A stretch of 30,028 nt of DNA from JANYBT01 sp038211475 (lineage in GTDB: Bacteria; Acidobacteriota; Terriglobia; Terriglobales; Acidobacteriaceae). Made by a program: the position numbers and the translations under genes. The notes below the pieces were generated by a model. That model was not told the DNA's origin. It was given only the letters and a program-made list of their open reading frames with translations, and did no database searches. Below are positions 1 through 6,223 of this stretch, piece by piece; the stretch's first letter is position 1; each line of letters opens with the position of its first letter. The DNA is taken from NCBI GenBank assembly GCA_038211475.1, contig JBBQVN010000034.1, positions 1 through 30,028 on the forward strand. Direction: 5' to 3'.

Positions 1-801
1 AACTATAAGTTCACCGGCAAAGAGCGGGACTCGGAGAGCGGGCTGGATGAATTTGGAGCTAGGAACTACAGCAGCAGCCTCGGACGGTTCATGATCCCCG
101 ACTGGGCGGCGACGGCGACGGCGACGGCGGTGCCCTACGCGTATTTCGGCAATCCGCAGAGCCTAAACCTCTACAGCTATGTGCAAAACAATCCGACAAC
201 AATAGGCGACCCGGACGGGCATGCGGGCGATTACGCTCAACCGCTGCCCACCCCTGAGGCGCAGTCGGCGGCCTGTGACACGTGCGCCGAAGACACTAGC
301 GGTGGCATATCGACAGGAGTAGAAGATAAGGCTGCCAAGCAGGCTGCCACGGCGCAAAATCAGAGCAACACTCAAACCCAACAAAATCCGCTCCCATCAC
401 CAGGTCAGAAAGTCCTCACACAGGTGGAAAAGCAGTTTCCGGACCTAAACGTTACCAACGTCAAAGACCTAAAAGCACATAACGGTCACGAGAATATTTC
501 CGTAACAGGCAGCGCCACCAATGACCAGATGGCGCAGATCAAGAAAACTCTTGCGGATAATGCGGGCCTGTTCGGTCCTGGGTCAGGAATCAACATCGAG
601 ATTGGGAATGGCACGTACTCCCTGCACGTGGAGTTCGCCCAATTCAGCAGCTCAGGAGATACCAGCAGCGTCAGGTTCCAGTCACACATCGACCGGGGAA
701 ATCCAAACGCCGGTCCGGTCGGCCTATTCAAGCATGTGTTCGTGGATGGTCTTGTCGGGGCTGTCTTCCACCATAACGATCCGGGGCTTGACCCGCAATG
801 A
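1..801 (+). CDS. RHS-repeat protein, C-terminal part (5' end outside window)
   Basis: The frame is open from the first base and ends in TGA at 799-801, so only the last 266 residues are seen. The first ~78 residues are the conserved RHS-associated core: YKFTGKERDSESGLDEFGAR, then LGRF, then LNLYSYVQNNP and the closing GDPDGH. RHS proteins are large secreted or surface-displayed shells, and the part after the core is normally a polymorphic toxin or effector domain. Here that tail is about 185 residues: a Gln/Thr/Ala-rich linker, then a compact region ending with SHIDRGNPNAGPVGLFKHVF and FHHNDPG. I do not recognise the tail's activity. The His-rich end could be a metal or catalytic site, but that is inference. 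The stop codon overlaps the start of the next gene (ATGA), suggesting translational coupling with a partner. Confidence 0.85.
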   Translation, partial: NYKFTGKERDSESGLDEFGARNYSSSLGRFMIPDWAATATATAVPYAYFGNPQSLNLYSYVQNNPTTIGDPDGHAGDYAQPLPTPEAQSAACDTCAEDTSGGISTGVEDKAAKQAATAQNQSNTQTQQNPLPSPGQKVLTQVEKQFPDLNVTNVKDLKAHNGHENISVTGSATNDQMAQIKKTLADNAGLFGPGSGINIEIGNGTYSLHVEFAQFSSSGDTSSVRFQSHIDRGNPNAGPVGLFKHVFVDGLVGAVFHHNDPGLDPQ

Positions 802-2027
802 GGAGATACATTGTGCAGGCGCGAAATCTCGTTTCTTGGGCATACAGAGTGGCGGCATTCGGTCTCCTAATGGCGATTCCAATGACTGCGAAGCAAAAAG
901 ATGATTGGAAGAAGTACGAGCTGAACGTCGAGAATGTTCACGCGTGCGCGTTCACACCAGATGGCGCGGGAGTTGCGTTTCTGTACTGGAACAGCCATCT
1001 GATCTCGGAAAAGCCTTGGAAGGTTGTCTACACTTCCCACCTTGCTGTGTGGGATTTTAGGACAGGAAAAACCGAGGAAAAATCGAAATGGGACTACACG
1101 TCAAACGACGGGCATGACCCGTGGCCGACTAACCCGAGATATATCGGATTCACGGCGGATGGTCGCCGCCTCATCCTTTTTGACGCAGGCGAAACTCGTG
1201 TGTTTGACCTACCGAGCTATAAACCCGAAGACCGAATTGCCTTCGACTATCCCTCAGAGCAAACTTCACTGCGGGGGATCGTCTGGAACATCGTCGGATT
1301 CAGTGTGGCCCCTGACGGCTCTCGGGTTGCGGTTGGACTTTCCGATCCCGGAAATGTCGCGGGCGGATTCGTTCGCGTCTACGAGCTTTCATCAGGAAAG
1401 GTGATTCGAGAGTGGAAGCTTAGTGACGAGGTTAAGGCCGTCGCGAGTGTCGCTCTGTCGCCCGATGGCCAGCAAGTCGCGGTGAGTTGGCTTCCATCTG
1501 AACCTTCTTCCGATCCCGAAACATTCATTCCCTCAGGCACCGATAACATCCGTGTGATGGATGTGAAGACCGGCGAAACGCTTGCAGGAATGAACACGAA
1601 ATACTTTGCAGGACCGGTACTGTTTGGGCCGAACGGGACACTGCTGACCGGCTCGATGAATGACGACCGGACCGGCTACAAATACGACACTGTCAAGATA
1701 TGGGACAAGCGAACCGGCAAACTGCTTCGGGAGATCACCGACCCTCGCACGGGAGTACATTATCGGCTGGACTTCTCTCGGGACGGAAAGCTGCTTCTGG
1801 GATACACCGGAACCGAGAAACCGGTCGAGAACTTCGTGACAGTCGATACGCAGCAGTTTCAAATCTGGGATTTTACCTCGGGGCAGGTCGTGGCAAGCTC
1901 GCCACAGTTTGGGCCGAACAAGGATGAAATCCCTCGAATACAGCTCAGCGCGGACGGAAAGTTCGTGGTCGTGTGGTGGGGCGATGGATTCGCGAATCCC
2001 TTTGTGTACGCAGTCCCTCAGCACTGA
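798..2027 (+). CDS. Secreted WD40-like beta-propeller protein
   Basis: This 409-residue protein starts at an ATG that overlaps the RHS stop by four bases. Residues ~1-32 form a basic then hydrophobic leader (around AFGLLMAIPMTAKQ) consistent with a signal peptide or membrane anchor. The rest carries repeated blade-like strands: LAVWDFRTGK, VRVYELSSGK, IRVMDVKTGE, VKIWDKRTGK and QIWDFTSGQ. Each follows a segment of the type SPDG, SRDGK or SADGK, typical of WD40/YVTN propellers. Propellers are usually binding platforms, and no catalytic motif is visible. Directly coupled to an RHS tail, it may be a cognate partner or immunity-type binder, or simply an unrelated periplasmic protein. The fold call is secure; the function is not. 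Confidence 0.75.
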   Translation: MRRYIVQARNLVSWAYRVAAFGLLMAIPMTAKQKDDWKKYELNVENVHACAFTPDGAGVAFLYWNSHLISEKPWKVVYTSHLAVWDFRTGKTEEKSKWDYTSNDGHDPWPTNPRYIGFTADGRRLILFDAGETRVFDLPSYKPEDRIAFDYPSEQTSLRGIVWNIVGFSVAPDGSRVAVGLSDPGNVAGGFVRVYELSSGKVIREWKLSDEVKAVASVALSPDGQQVAVSWLPSEPSSDPETFIPSGTDNIRVMDVKTGETLAGMNTKYFAGPVLFGPNGTLLTGSMNDDRTGYKYDTVKIWDKRTGKLLREITDPRTGVHYRLDFSRDGKLLLGYTGTEKPVENFVTVDTQQFQIWDFTSGQVVASSPQFGPNKDEIPRIQLSADGKFVVVWWGDGFANPFVYAVPQH

Positions 2028-2177
2028 CCTTCAGGCTGGAGGTTGCCATCCCCGAACAGAGCTGCTGTTGGCGTTTGTAGACGGCCAGGGCGAGCGATCC
2101 CGGGAGCCGGTGAGGTCAGGGCACTCGGGTTGGCGAGGTGTTCTGAGAGTTTTTCTTTTAGCCGTGGATTGGGTCTT

Positions 2178-2212
2178 GGCCGCGCCGGTTTGTGGCGCGG
2201 CCTTGCCGTTTT
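2178..2212 (+). terminator. GC-rich hairpin, possible terminator of the propeller gene
   Basis: A perfect 9-bp stem, GGCCGCGCC (2178-2186) and GGCGCGGCC (2194-2202), encloses a 7-base loop and is followed by TTGCCGTTTT. The U-tract is interrupted, and the site lies about 150 bases after the propeller gene stop, so termination is plausible rather than shown. Confidence 0.4.
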
Positions 2213-2443
2213 GCCGGTGCCGATCCGTTCCTGCTTCCGGTGTGTCCCTGCCCGCTGATCTGGGCTGTACTCGGGGTCGGATTAGCCGCGCTTTCCGGTC
2301 CCGATTCCGGGGTCCATTCGTGGCCCGGCAGTGTGGCGATTCGGGCACGGCGAGGGGTGAGGTTCTGGTGGTTCGGAGGGTCGGGTTTGGCCGGGTTTGC
2401 CGTGGATGACTGCCAAGGTCAAAAACTGGCGCTGCTTTGCAGC

Positions 2444-2481
2444 GGGTGGAGGGGAGACACTCCACCCCTGAAAGGGTGCTG
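2444..2481 (+). other. Hairpin with alternative pairing
   Basis: GGGTGGAG (2444-2451) pairs perfectly with CTCCACCC (2460-2467). The 3' arm also overlaps a second possible stem, CACCC with GGGTG around CTGAAA. CAGC at 2440-2443 can pair with GCTG at 2478-2481 to close the whole structure. A related core, GGGGAGACAC then CTCCA, recurs near 26436. The function is unknown. Confidence 0.4.
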
Positions 2482-2517
2482 TGCGGTAACCTTCGGTTAG
2501 CGGAGGCGAACTTCTTG
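2478..2517 (+). repeat. Diverged direct repeat, copy 1
   Basis: This 40-base unit is repeated 80 bases further on at about 75% identity (30 of 40 positions by eye). Conserved blocks are GCTGT, CGG, AACCT, GTTA and GCGAACTT. Both copies lie upstream of the MobC-like pseudogene. Confidence 0.5.
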
Positions 2518-2557
2518 AAAACACGGCGGCTAAGAGAAAAATCCCGTCATCGCGGTT

Positions 2558-2597
2558 GCTGTCCGGCAACCTGAAGTTAACGCGCGCGAACTTGTTG
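2558..2597 (+). repeat. Diverged direct repeat, copy 2
   Basis: Second copy of the 40-base unit seen at 2478-2517, with the same conserved blocks and spacing. It ends about 54 bases before the start codon of the MobC-like pseudogene. Confidence 0.5.
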
Positions 2598-2650
2598 TTC
2601 TTAAGCAGGGCTGCTAGTCTCGGCAGTAAAGCCGAGAGAGAAGCCCGGAC

Positions 2651-2916
2651 ATGGTGAAGCCGCCGCTGCGCACGAAATTCTTCCTCGCTCACTTTGAAAC
2701 CGAATATGCGCAGCTGGAAACGGCGGCGCAGACGAGCGGGCAGACGCTCGGCAAGTGGTGGCGCGAGGTGATCCTGCGGGGAGGGTCGGCCAGCGCTGCA
2801 GAAATGCACAATCCAGCGCTGGCCGAGATCGTAGGGTGCGCTTGCTTCTGGTGAACGTGTTGCGGCCTCTGGCCGCAGGCGAGAAGCTGGCCCCCGAAGC
2901 GTTTGACAAAATGGTA
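2651..2916 (+). pseudogene. MobC/ribbon-helix-helix-like protein, frameshifted and truncated
   Basis: Reading starts at ATG 2651 with VKPPLRTKF and continues through ETEYAQLETAAQTSGQTLGKW. This resembles the small plasmid-mobilisation or RHH accessory proteins (EYAxLExxAxxSGxTLSEW type) that are scattered in Acidobacteriota. The frame hits a stop at 2854, but the natural continuation VRLLLVNVLRPLAAGEKL is open in the next frame, so one G appears to be lost in the GGG run near 2834-2836. The reading is then cut at about 2917 by the inverted repeat of a transposon-like element. Two independent lesions make this a dead copy. The family assignment is from memory and moderate in confidence. Confidence 0.6.
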
Positions 2917-2918
2917 GG

Positions 2919-2949
2919 GGAAAATGCGGGGACAGACGGGACATTCCCC
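2919..2949 (+). repeat. Left inverted repeat of RAYT element
   Basis: This 31-base sequence is the exact reverse complement of 3385-3415; its core is GGGGACAGACGGGACATTCC. After two mismatches the match resumes for six more bases (TTCTTC), giving 39 bases with two mismatches. Confidence 0.85.
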
Positions 2950-2950
2950 C

Positions 2951-3318
2951 ATTCTTCGGGAATCACGCCACTATCGTAAGGCTCATCCTCTGACGAGCCC
3001 GTTGCTGGCCTCTTGCGTAGCCCGACCTTTCGTGCTGCCAGCGGATGCGAGTCGATTTCTTTAGTTCCGCCACGAAATCTGCCTGTCCCCAAATGGTCGT
3101 CCGGTGTGTGTCAACCTCCGCGACTGGCGGACTTCGGTCTCCGACTCGGCCTCCGCCAGACACTGCCGAGAAAGGCCGTGAACTTCGGAGTACTCTCTCA
3201 GCAACCTAAGATAGATAAGCCGGCCGCCGGCAGTGTCGAAAATCACTAGTCGACCATTGCCGCGCTGCGTAACACGGTGTGGGACATCAACGACTACGAC
3301 GCGCGGGAAGCGAGCCAT
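2951..3318 (-). pseudogene. REP-associated tyrosine transposase (RAYT) remnant
   Basis: From ATG at 3318 the minus strand reads MARFPRVVVVDVPHRVTQRG, the typical RAYT N-terminus, and continues to about EVHGLS. It then jumps straight to a C-terminal-like segment, LTHTGRPFGD, so the central part carrying the His-x-His metal site and catalytic Tyr is missing. The tail is spread over three frames: GRPFGD, then ADFVAELKKSTRIR (shift near 3084), then LAARKVGLRKRPATGSSEDE (shift near 3041). The result is an internally deleted and doubly frameshifted copy. The family is recognised from sequence memory. Confidence 0.7.
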
Positions 3319-3384
3319 TTCATCAAAGTAGCAGAGACGCTCCCAGCCTGCGGCAAAGGATGTTAGTTTTGAGGTTGAAGAAGT

Positions 3385-3415
3385 GGGGAATGTCCCGTCT
3401 GTCCCCGCATTTTCC
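3385..3415 (-). repeat. Right inverted repeat of RAYT element
   Basis: Exact 31-base reverse complement of 2919-2949. It lies 67 bases upstream of the RAYT start codon, as expected of REP-like ends flanking the transposase gene. Confidence 0.85.
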
Positions 3416-3417
3416 GC

Positions 3418-3637
3418 AGATGCCCAAGCCCATCCGATCTGGACCAAGATCATGGGAGTTCACGGCTCGCCGGGCAATGCGTACGGGAATCCGCGAAACT
3501 TTGGAATGCAGATGAACTTCTCGCAGTGGCTATTCCAGTTGTACGCGAACCAGCAACAAAAGCCGCAGCCGGAGGCTTGCGTCGAAGTGGACGATGGCCT
3601 GGGCAATCACGGCAAGAGCTGCGACTGTAGTAAGTGA
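3418..3637 (+). pseudogene. C-terminal remnant of an unrecognised protein
   Basis: An open frame runs out of the right inverted repeat and encodes about 70 residues, including HPIWTKIMGVHG, GNAYGNPRNFGMQMNFSQWL and a Cys/Asp-rich end, CVEVDDGLGNHGKSCDCSK. The upstream part is replaced by the RAYT element and there is no convincing ribosome-binding site, so this is probably a 3' stub. Lying downstream of an RHS gene and just upstream of a small membrane protein, it could be an orphan RHS-type C-terminal tail. I do not recognise the family, so this is inference from position. Confidence 0.45.
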
Positions 3638-3684
3638 AATGCCAAGGAACCCAGGGGCCTGCACGTCTGTACAAGGAACGTTGG

Positions 3685-4065
3685 ATGGATACAGCCGATC
3701 CCAACTCGATGCACCGATCCTGGTACTACTGGCTAACTTTAGTTCTTTCGGTCCTTGGAGCCTCGTGGGCACTCCTGAAATACGCTGGCTGGAGCGCGGT
3801 CTATAGTGGCAATTACGGCCTCCCTTCGGAAGCGTGGCGACTAAAAGAGGCGGGTTCCGAAGCTCAGCTTTACTGGTGGGTATTAGCGGCCTTGGCAGTC
3901 ACGGGGACAATCGTGACCACCATACTCATCCCGCCTTTCAAATCGAAAACTCTTCCGGCTGGCTTGAAGGGGCTAAGCCGGTTTGTTCTGGCGGGGCTGC
4001 TCGTTGCTGGTTGCATCTTCATCGTGGCTTACGGACTGTCCGCAGCAGGACATTATCTGAAGTAG
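3685..4065 (+). CDS. Small membrane protein, unknown function
   Basis: This protein of 126 residues has three hydrophobic stretches, around YWLTLVLSVLGASWALL, WWVLAALAVTGTIVTTILI and FVLAGLLVAGCIFIVAYGL, each long enough to span the membrane. The ATG at 3685 is preferred because AAGGA (3673-3677) lies seven bases upstream. A GTG at 3634 overlaps the previous frame's stop (GTGA) but has no ribosome-binding site. No family is recognised. Its place after an orphan-looking tail fits an immunity-type or bystander membrane protein, but nothing in the sequence proves this. Confidence 0.6.
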   Translation: MDTADPNSMHRSWYYWLTLVLSVLGASWALLKYAGWSAVYSGNYGLPSEAWRLKEAGSEAQLYWWVLAALAVTGTIVTTILIPPFKSKTLPAGLKGLSRFVLAGLLVAGCIFIVAYGLSAAGHYLK

Positions 4066-4425
4066 CTTACTCGGCTGGCACTGGGGGAATAGTTCCGCAC
4101 GCTCGAATGGCTATCGAACCAACCGATGAGCTTCTGTCCGAACTCTTGAGGTGCAGCACTGACTGCCCCGCAGTGATCTGCATTAGGTACTTCCCATAAG
4201 ACAACAGCAGGATTGCGCGCTGCGATCCGTCGAGAGTGGCGCACAGGGATGTGCTATCGTTCCGCCCATGGATCAAGAGTACCGGAACCGTGCTTACAGC
4301 GACCGCGTCTTCCGGCGAAACCCGCCTCAGATCAAGCTTGTACTTCCGCTCGCCATATCTAAATGCAGCCTCGACCACAGGGCATAGAACTGTTCGTCCG
4401 AGCCAAAGACCCGAGGGCTTGAATT
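4053..4425 (-). pseudogene. Alpha/beta hydrolase C-terminal remnant
   Basis: The minus strand reads PVVEAAFRYGERKYKLDLRR then TVPVLLIHGRNDS, the strand and turn carrying the acid residue of serine alpha/beta hydrolases. The frame then fails near 4251. In the next frame the family continues as RHSRRIAARNPAVVLWEVPN, then ADHCG with the catalytic His, and FGQKLIGWFDSH. One deleted base explains the switch (expected N-I-P-x-R-H). The nucleophile half is absent: upstream the similarity fades about 35 bases before the tRNA-Ser gene. It is a truncated, frameshifted remnant whose edge coincides with the tRNA 3' end. Confidence 0.6.
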
Positions 4426-4460
4426 TCGTCTCGGATCTGTTGATAACAATGGATTTAAAT

Positions 4461-4549
4461 GGCGGAGAGGGAGGGATTTGAACCCCCGATACCCTTTCAG
4501 GTATGTCCGCTTTCGAGGCGGATCGTTTCAACCACTCACGCACCTCTCC
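4461..4549 (-). tRNA. tRNA-Ser (anticodon CGA)
   Basis: The minus strand folds as a class II tRNA. The acceptor stem is GGAGAGG/CCTCTCC with discriminator G and an encoded CCA (TGG at 4461-4463 on the plus strand). The anticodon stem is CCGC/GCGG with loop CTCGAAA, giving anticodon CGA (4513-4515). A long variable arm (ATACC-TGAAA-GGTAT) and a T-arm with loop TTCAAAT are present. The long variable arm and anticodon agree on serine, reading UCG. Its 3' end faces the decayed region at 1-4460, the side on which tRNA-targeting elements integrate. Confidence 0.95.
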
Positions 4550-4593
4550 GCGTGGAAAAAATAAAAGCCAGTGGCGAGTGGTCGGTCGCCGAT

Positions 4594-5061
4594 CTAGCTA
4601 CTCTGCGGGCTTTGCTCCCGGCGCCGCTCCCGAAAGAACGCTTGCACCAACTCCGCACATCGCGCCGCCAGCACGCCCGCCGTTACAACTGTCACATGGT
4701 TCAGAGCGGGATGGTTTAGCACCTGCATCACCGATCCCACGGCTCCCGCTTTCGCGTCATTCGCGCCGTACACCAGACGCTTCACCCGCGCATGCACCAG
4801 CGCGCCCGCGCACATGGCGCACGGTTCAATTGTAGCAAACAGCTCGCACTCGCTCAGCCGGTGGTTGCCCATGGCGGCCCCCGCCTCGCGCAGCGCCATC
4901 ACCTCCGCATGCGCCGTAGGATCGTGGTCGCTCAGGTTCCGATTCCATCCCCTTCCCACCATCTTTCCCCCGCAGACCACGACCGCACCCACCGGCACCT
5001 CGCCCGCATCCAGCGCGCGTTGGGCGCAGCGCAGCGCCTCTTCCATCCACAATTCGTCCAT
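4594..5061 (-). CDS. tadA: tRNA-specific adenosine deaminase TadA
   Basis: This 155-residue protein of normal TadA length converts adenosine-34 of tRNA-Arg(ACG) to inosine. The zinc-dependent cytidine/deoxycytidylate deaminase signature is complete: H51-A-E53 (zinc ligand and proton-shuttling Glu) and P80-C-A-M-C84, giving Cys81 and Cys84 as ligands. N-terminal MEEALRCAQRALDAGEVPVG and the GNHRLSECELFATIEPC block match TadA rather than free-nucleoside deaminases. It is divergent from the nuoI-like gene with a 62-base shared upstream region. No strong ribosome-binding site is visible before the ATG. Confidence 0.93.
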   Translation of the reverse strand: MDELWMEEALRCAQRALDAGEVPVGAVVVCGGKMVGRGWNRNLSDHDPTAHAEVMALREAGAAMGNHRLSECELFATIEPCAMCAGALVHARVKRLVYGANDAKAGAVGSVMQVLNHPALNHVTVVTAGVLAARCAELVQAFFRERRREQSPQSS

Positions 5062-5123
5062 AGGTCGCTCGTCTCAGCCTCGGGTTTCAGTGCAGGCTCT
5101 GATGATGATATAGTTTTCTGGTA

Positions 5124-5585
5124 ATGGGCCTGCAAGAAATCGCGCGCAAACTCTTCCTGGTTGACCTGCTGAAAGGGCTTAAAGTCACCTTCAAGTATCA
5201 GGATCCCAGGGAGGTATATACCGAGCAGTATCCGCTGGAGCGGCCGCAGGTGGCCGAGCGCTATCGTGGAGCACCGCGCCTCAACGTCAACGCCGATACC
5301 GGAGAGACCCTCTGCATTGCCTGTGATCTGTGTGCTCTGGCTTGTCCCGAGAACCTGATTGTCGTTTCCAGCGAGCGCAACGAAAAGACCCGCCGCAAGG
5401 AACTTACCAACTTCACCTACGACCTAAGCCGCTGCATGTTTTGCGGCCTCTGTGAAGACGCCTGCCCCACCGACGCGCTGGAGCTGACCCAGGATTTTGA
5501 GCTCGCCGCCTACACCCGCGAGGGCATGATCTGGGATCGCGAAGCTCTGGAAAAGGGCCCGCAGCCCACCGTTTACAAGAAATAG
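5124..5585 (+). CDS. nuoI: NADH-quinone oxidoreductase subunit I-like ferredoxin
   Basis: This 153-residue protein has two [4Fe-4S] motifs, C64-IACDLCALAC-P and C104-MFCGLCEDAC-P, each CxxCxxCxxxCP. They hold clusters N6a and N6b that pass electrons toward quinone in complex I. The N-terminal amphipathic GLKVTFKY and the ERPQVAERYRGAPRLN segment are typical of NuoI and distinguish it from plain ferredoxins. No other nuo genes lie beside it: tadA is upstream on the other strand and a TMEM175-like gene is convergent downstream. It is therefore either a displaced complex I subunit or a second copy. Confidence 0.88.
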   Translation: MGLQEIARKLFLVDLLKGLKVTFKYQDPREVYTEQYPLERPQVAERYRGAPRLNVNADTGETLCIACDLCALACPENLIVVSSERNEKTRRKELTNFTYDLSRCMFCGLCEDACPTDALELTQDFELAAYTREGMIWDREALEKGPQPTVYKK

Positions 5586-5611
5586 GCTCTCAATTTTGCG
5601 TTCCGTCGTTG

Positions 5612-6211
5612 CTATCCCAAGGTCTCGGAGTTCTCCGTCCGCGCACCGCCCGCCAACCGTTTCTCAGGCAGAAAATACAGCGCGGGAATCAGCAGAAAAA
5701 TCACGTAAGAACAGTCCACCGAGACATACGCGAGAGGAACGGTCATTGCATACAACGTTGCCGAAAAGAAATTCTTGGTTTGCGCCCGGCTATGATAATT
5801 GCTCATTTCGAAGTCGTGCCGGTACTGGCGCGCGAGTTCCGTCCGCAAGATGACAAAGGCCAACGCGCACAGGGTCAAATCCACTCCGTACAATGCGACG
5901 GGCAGCGGCTCCCGGTGGTTCTTGCCCATATAGTCGGTCACGAAGGGAATCAGCGACATCCAGAACAGCAGGTTAAGGTTCGACCACAGCAACCGTGCAT
6001 TCACCTCTCGAACTGCATGCAACAGGTGATGGTGATTCACCCACATGATGGCCGCCACCATGAAGCTCAGGCCATAGCTCAGAAACACCGGCCATATTTT
6101 AAGCAGGGAAGCGAAGGTCGGCTCCGCCGGTGCATTCAGCTGCAACACCATGATGGTGACGATGATCGCGATCACACCGTCGCTGAAGGCTTCGACTCGT
6201 CCCGTCCCCAT
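5612..6211 (-). CDS. TMEM175-family potassium channel-like protein (DUF1211)
   Basis: The 199-residue integral membrane protein begins with R-VEA-FSD-GVIAIIVTIMVL. This is the hallmark first helix of bacterial TMEM175 channels, which form tetramers conducting K+ without a classical TVGYG filter. Further helices follow (WPVFLSYGLSFMVAAIMWV, LLFWMSLIPFVTDYMG, LTLCALAFVIL and two near the C-terminus), giving about six segments, which is normal. It starts 12 bases after the agmatine deiminase stop on the same strand, so it is probably the third gene of the aguB-aguA operon. That position suggests ion balance linked to polyamine synthesis, but it may only be proximity. Confidence 0.85.
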   Translation of the reverse strand: MGTGRVEAFSDGVIAIIVTIMVLQLNAPAEPTFASLLKIWPVFLSYGLSFMVAAIMWVNHHHLLHAVREVNARLLWSNLNLLFWMSLIPFVTDYMGKNHREPLPVALYGVDLTLCALAFVILRTELARQYRHDFEMSNYHSRAQTKNFFSATLYAMTVPLAYVSVDCSYVIFLLIPALYFLPEKRLAGGARTENSETLG

Positions 6212-6223
6212 TCCGCCCTCGGT

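Larger units (their letters stand above)
2028..2650. other. Non-coding stretch with hairpins and diverged repeats
   Basis: No convincing gene lies here. The open frames lack family motifs and are low-complexity Arg/Pro/Gly readings of GC-rich DNA. What can be seen is a 9-bp perfect stem at 2178-2202, an 8-bp stem at 2444-2467 that overlaps a competing small hairpin, and a pair of ~40-bp diverged direct repeats at 2478-2517 and 2558-2597 just before the MobC-like gene. The base composition and structure suggest a decayed intergenic or mobile-element flank. Confidence 0.6.
2919..3415. mobile_element. Degenerate RAYT/REP-type element
   Basis: A ~500-base unit is bounded by 31-bp perfect inverted repeats (2919-2949 and 3385-3415) and contains the remains of a REP-associated tyrosine transposase on the minus strand. 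The element sits inside the MobC-like pseudogene on its left. On its right it abuts the tail of another unidentified gene. RAYTs are single-copy, domesticated relatives of IS200 transposases associated with REP palindromes. This copy has lost its catalytic core and cannot act on its own. Confidence 0.6.
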
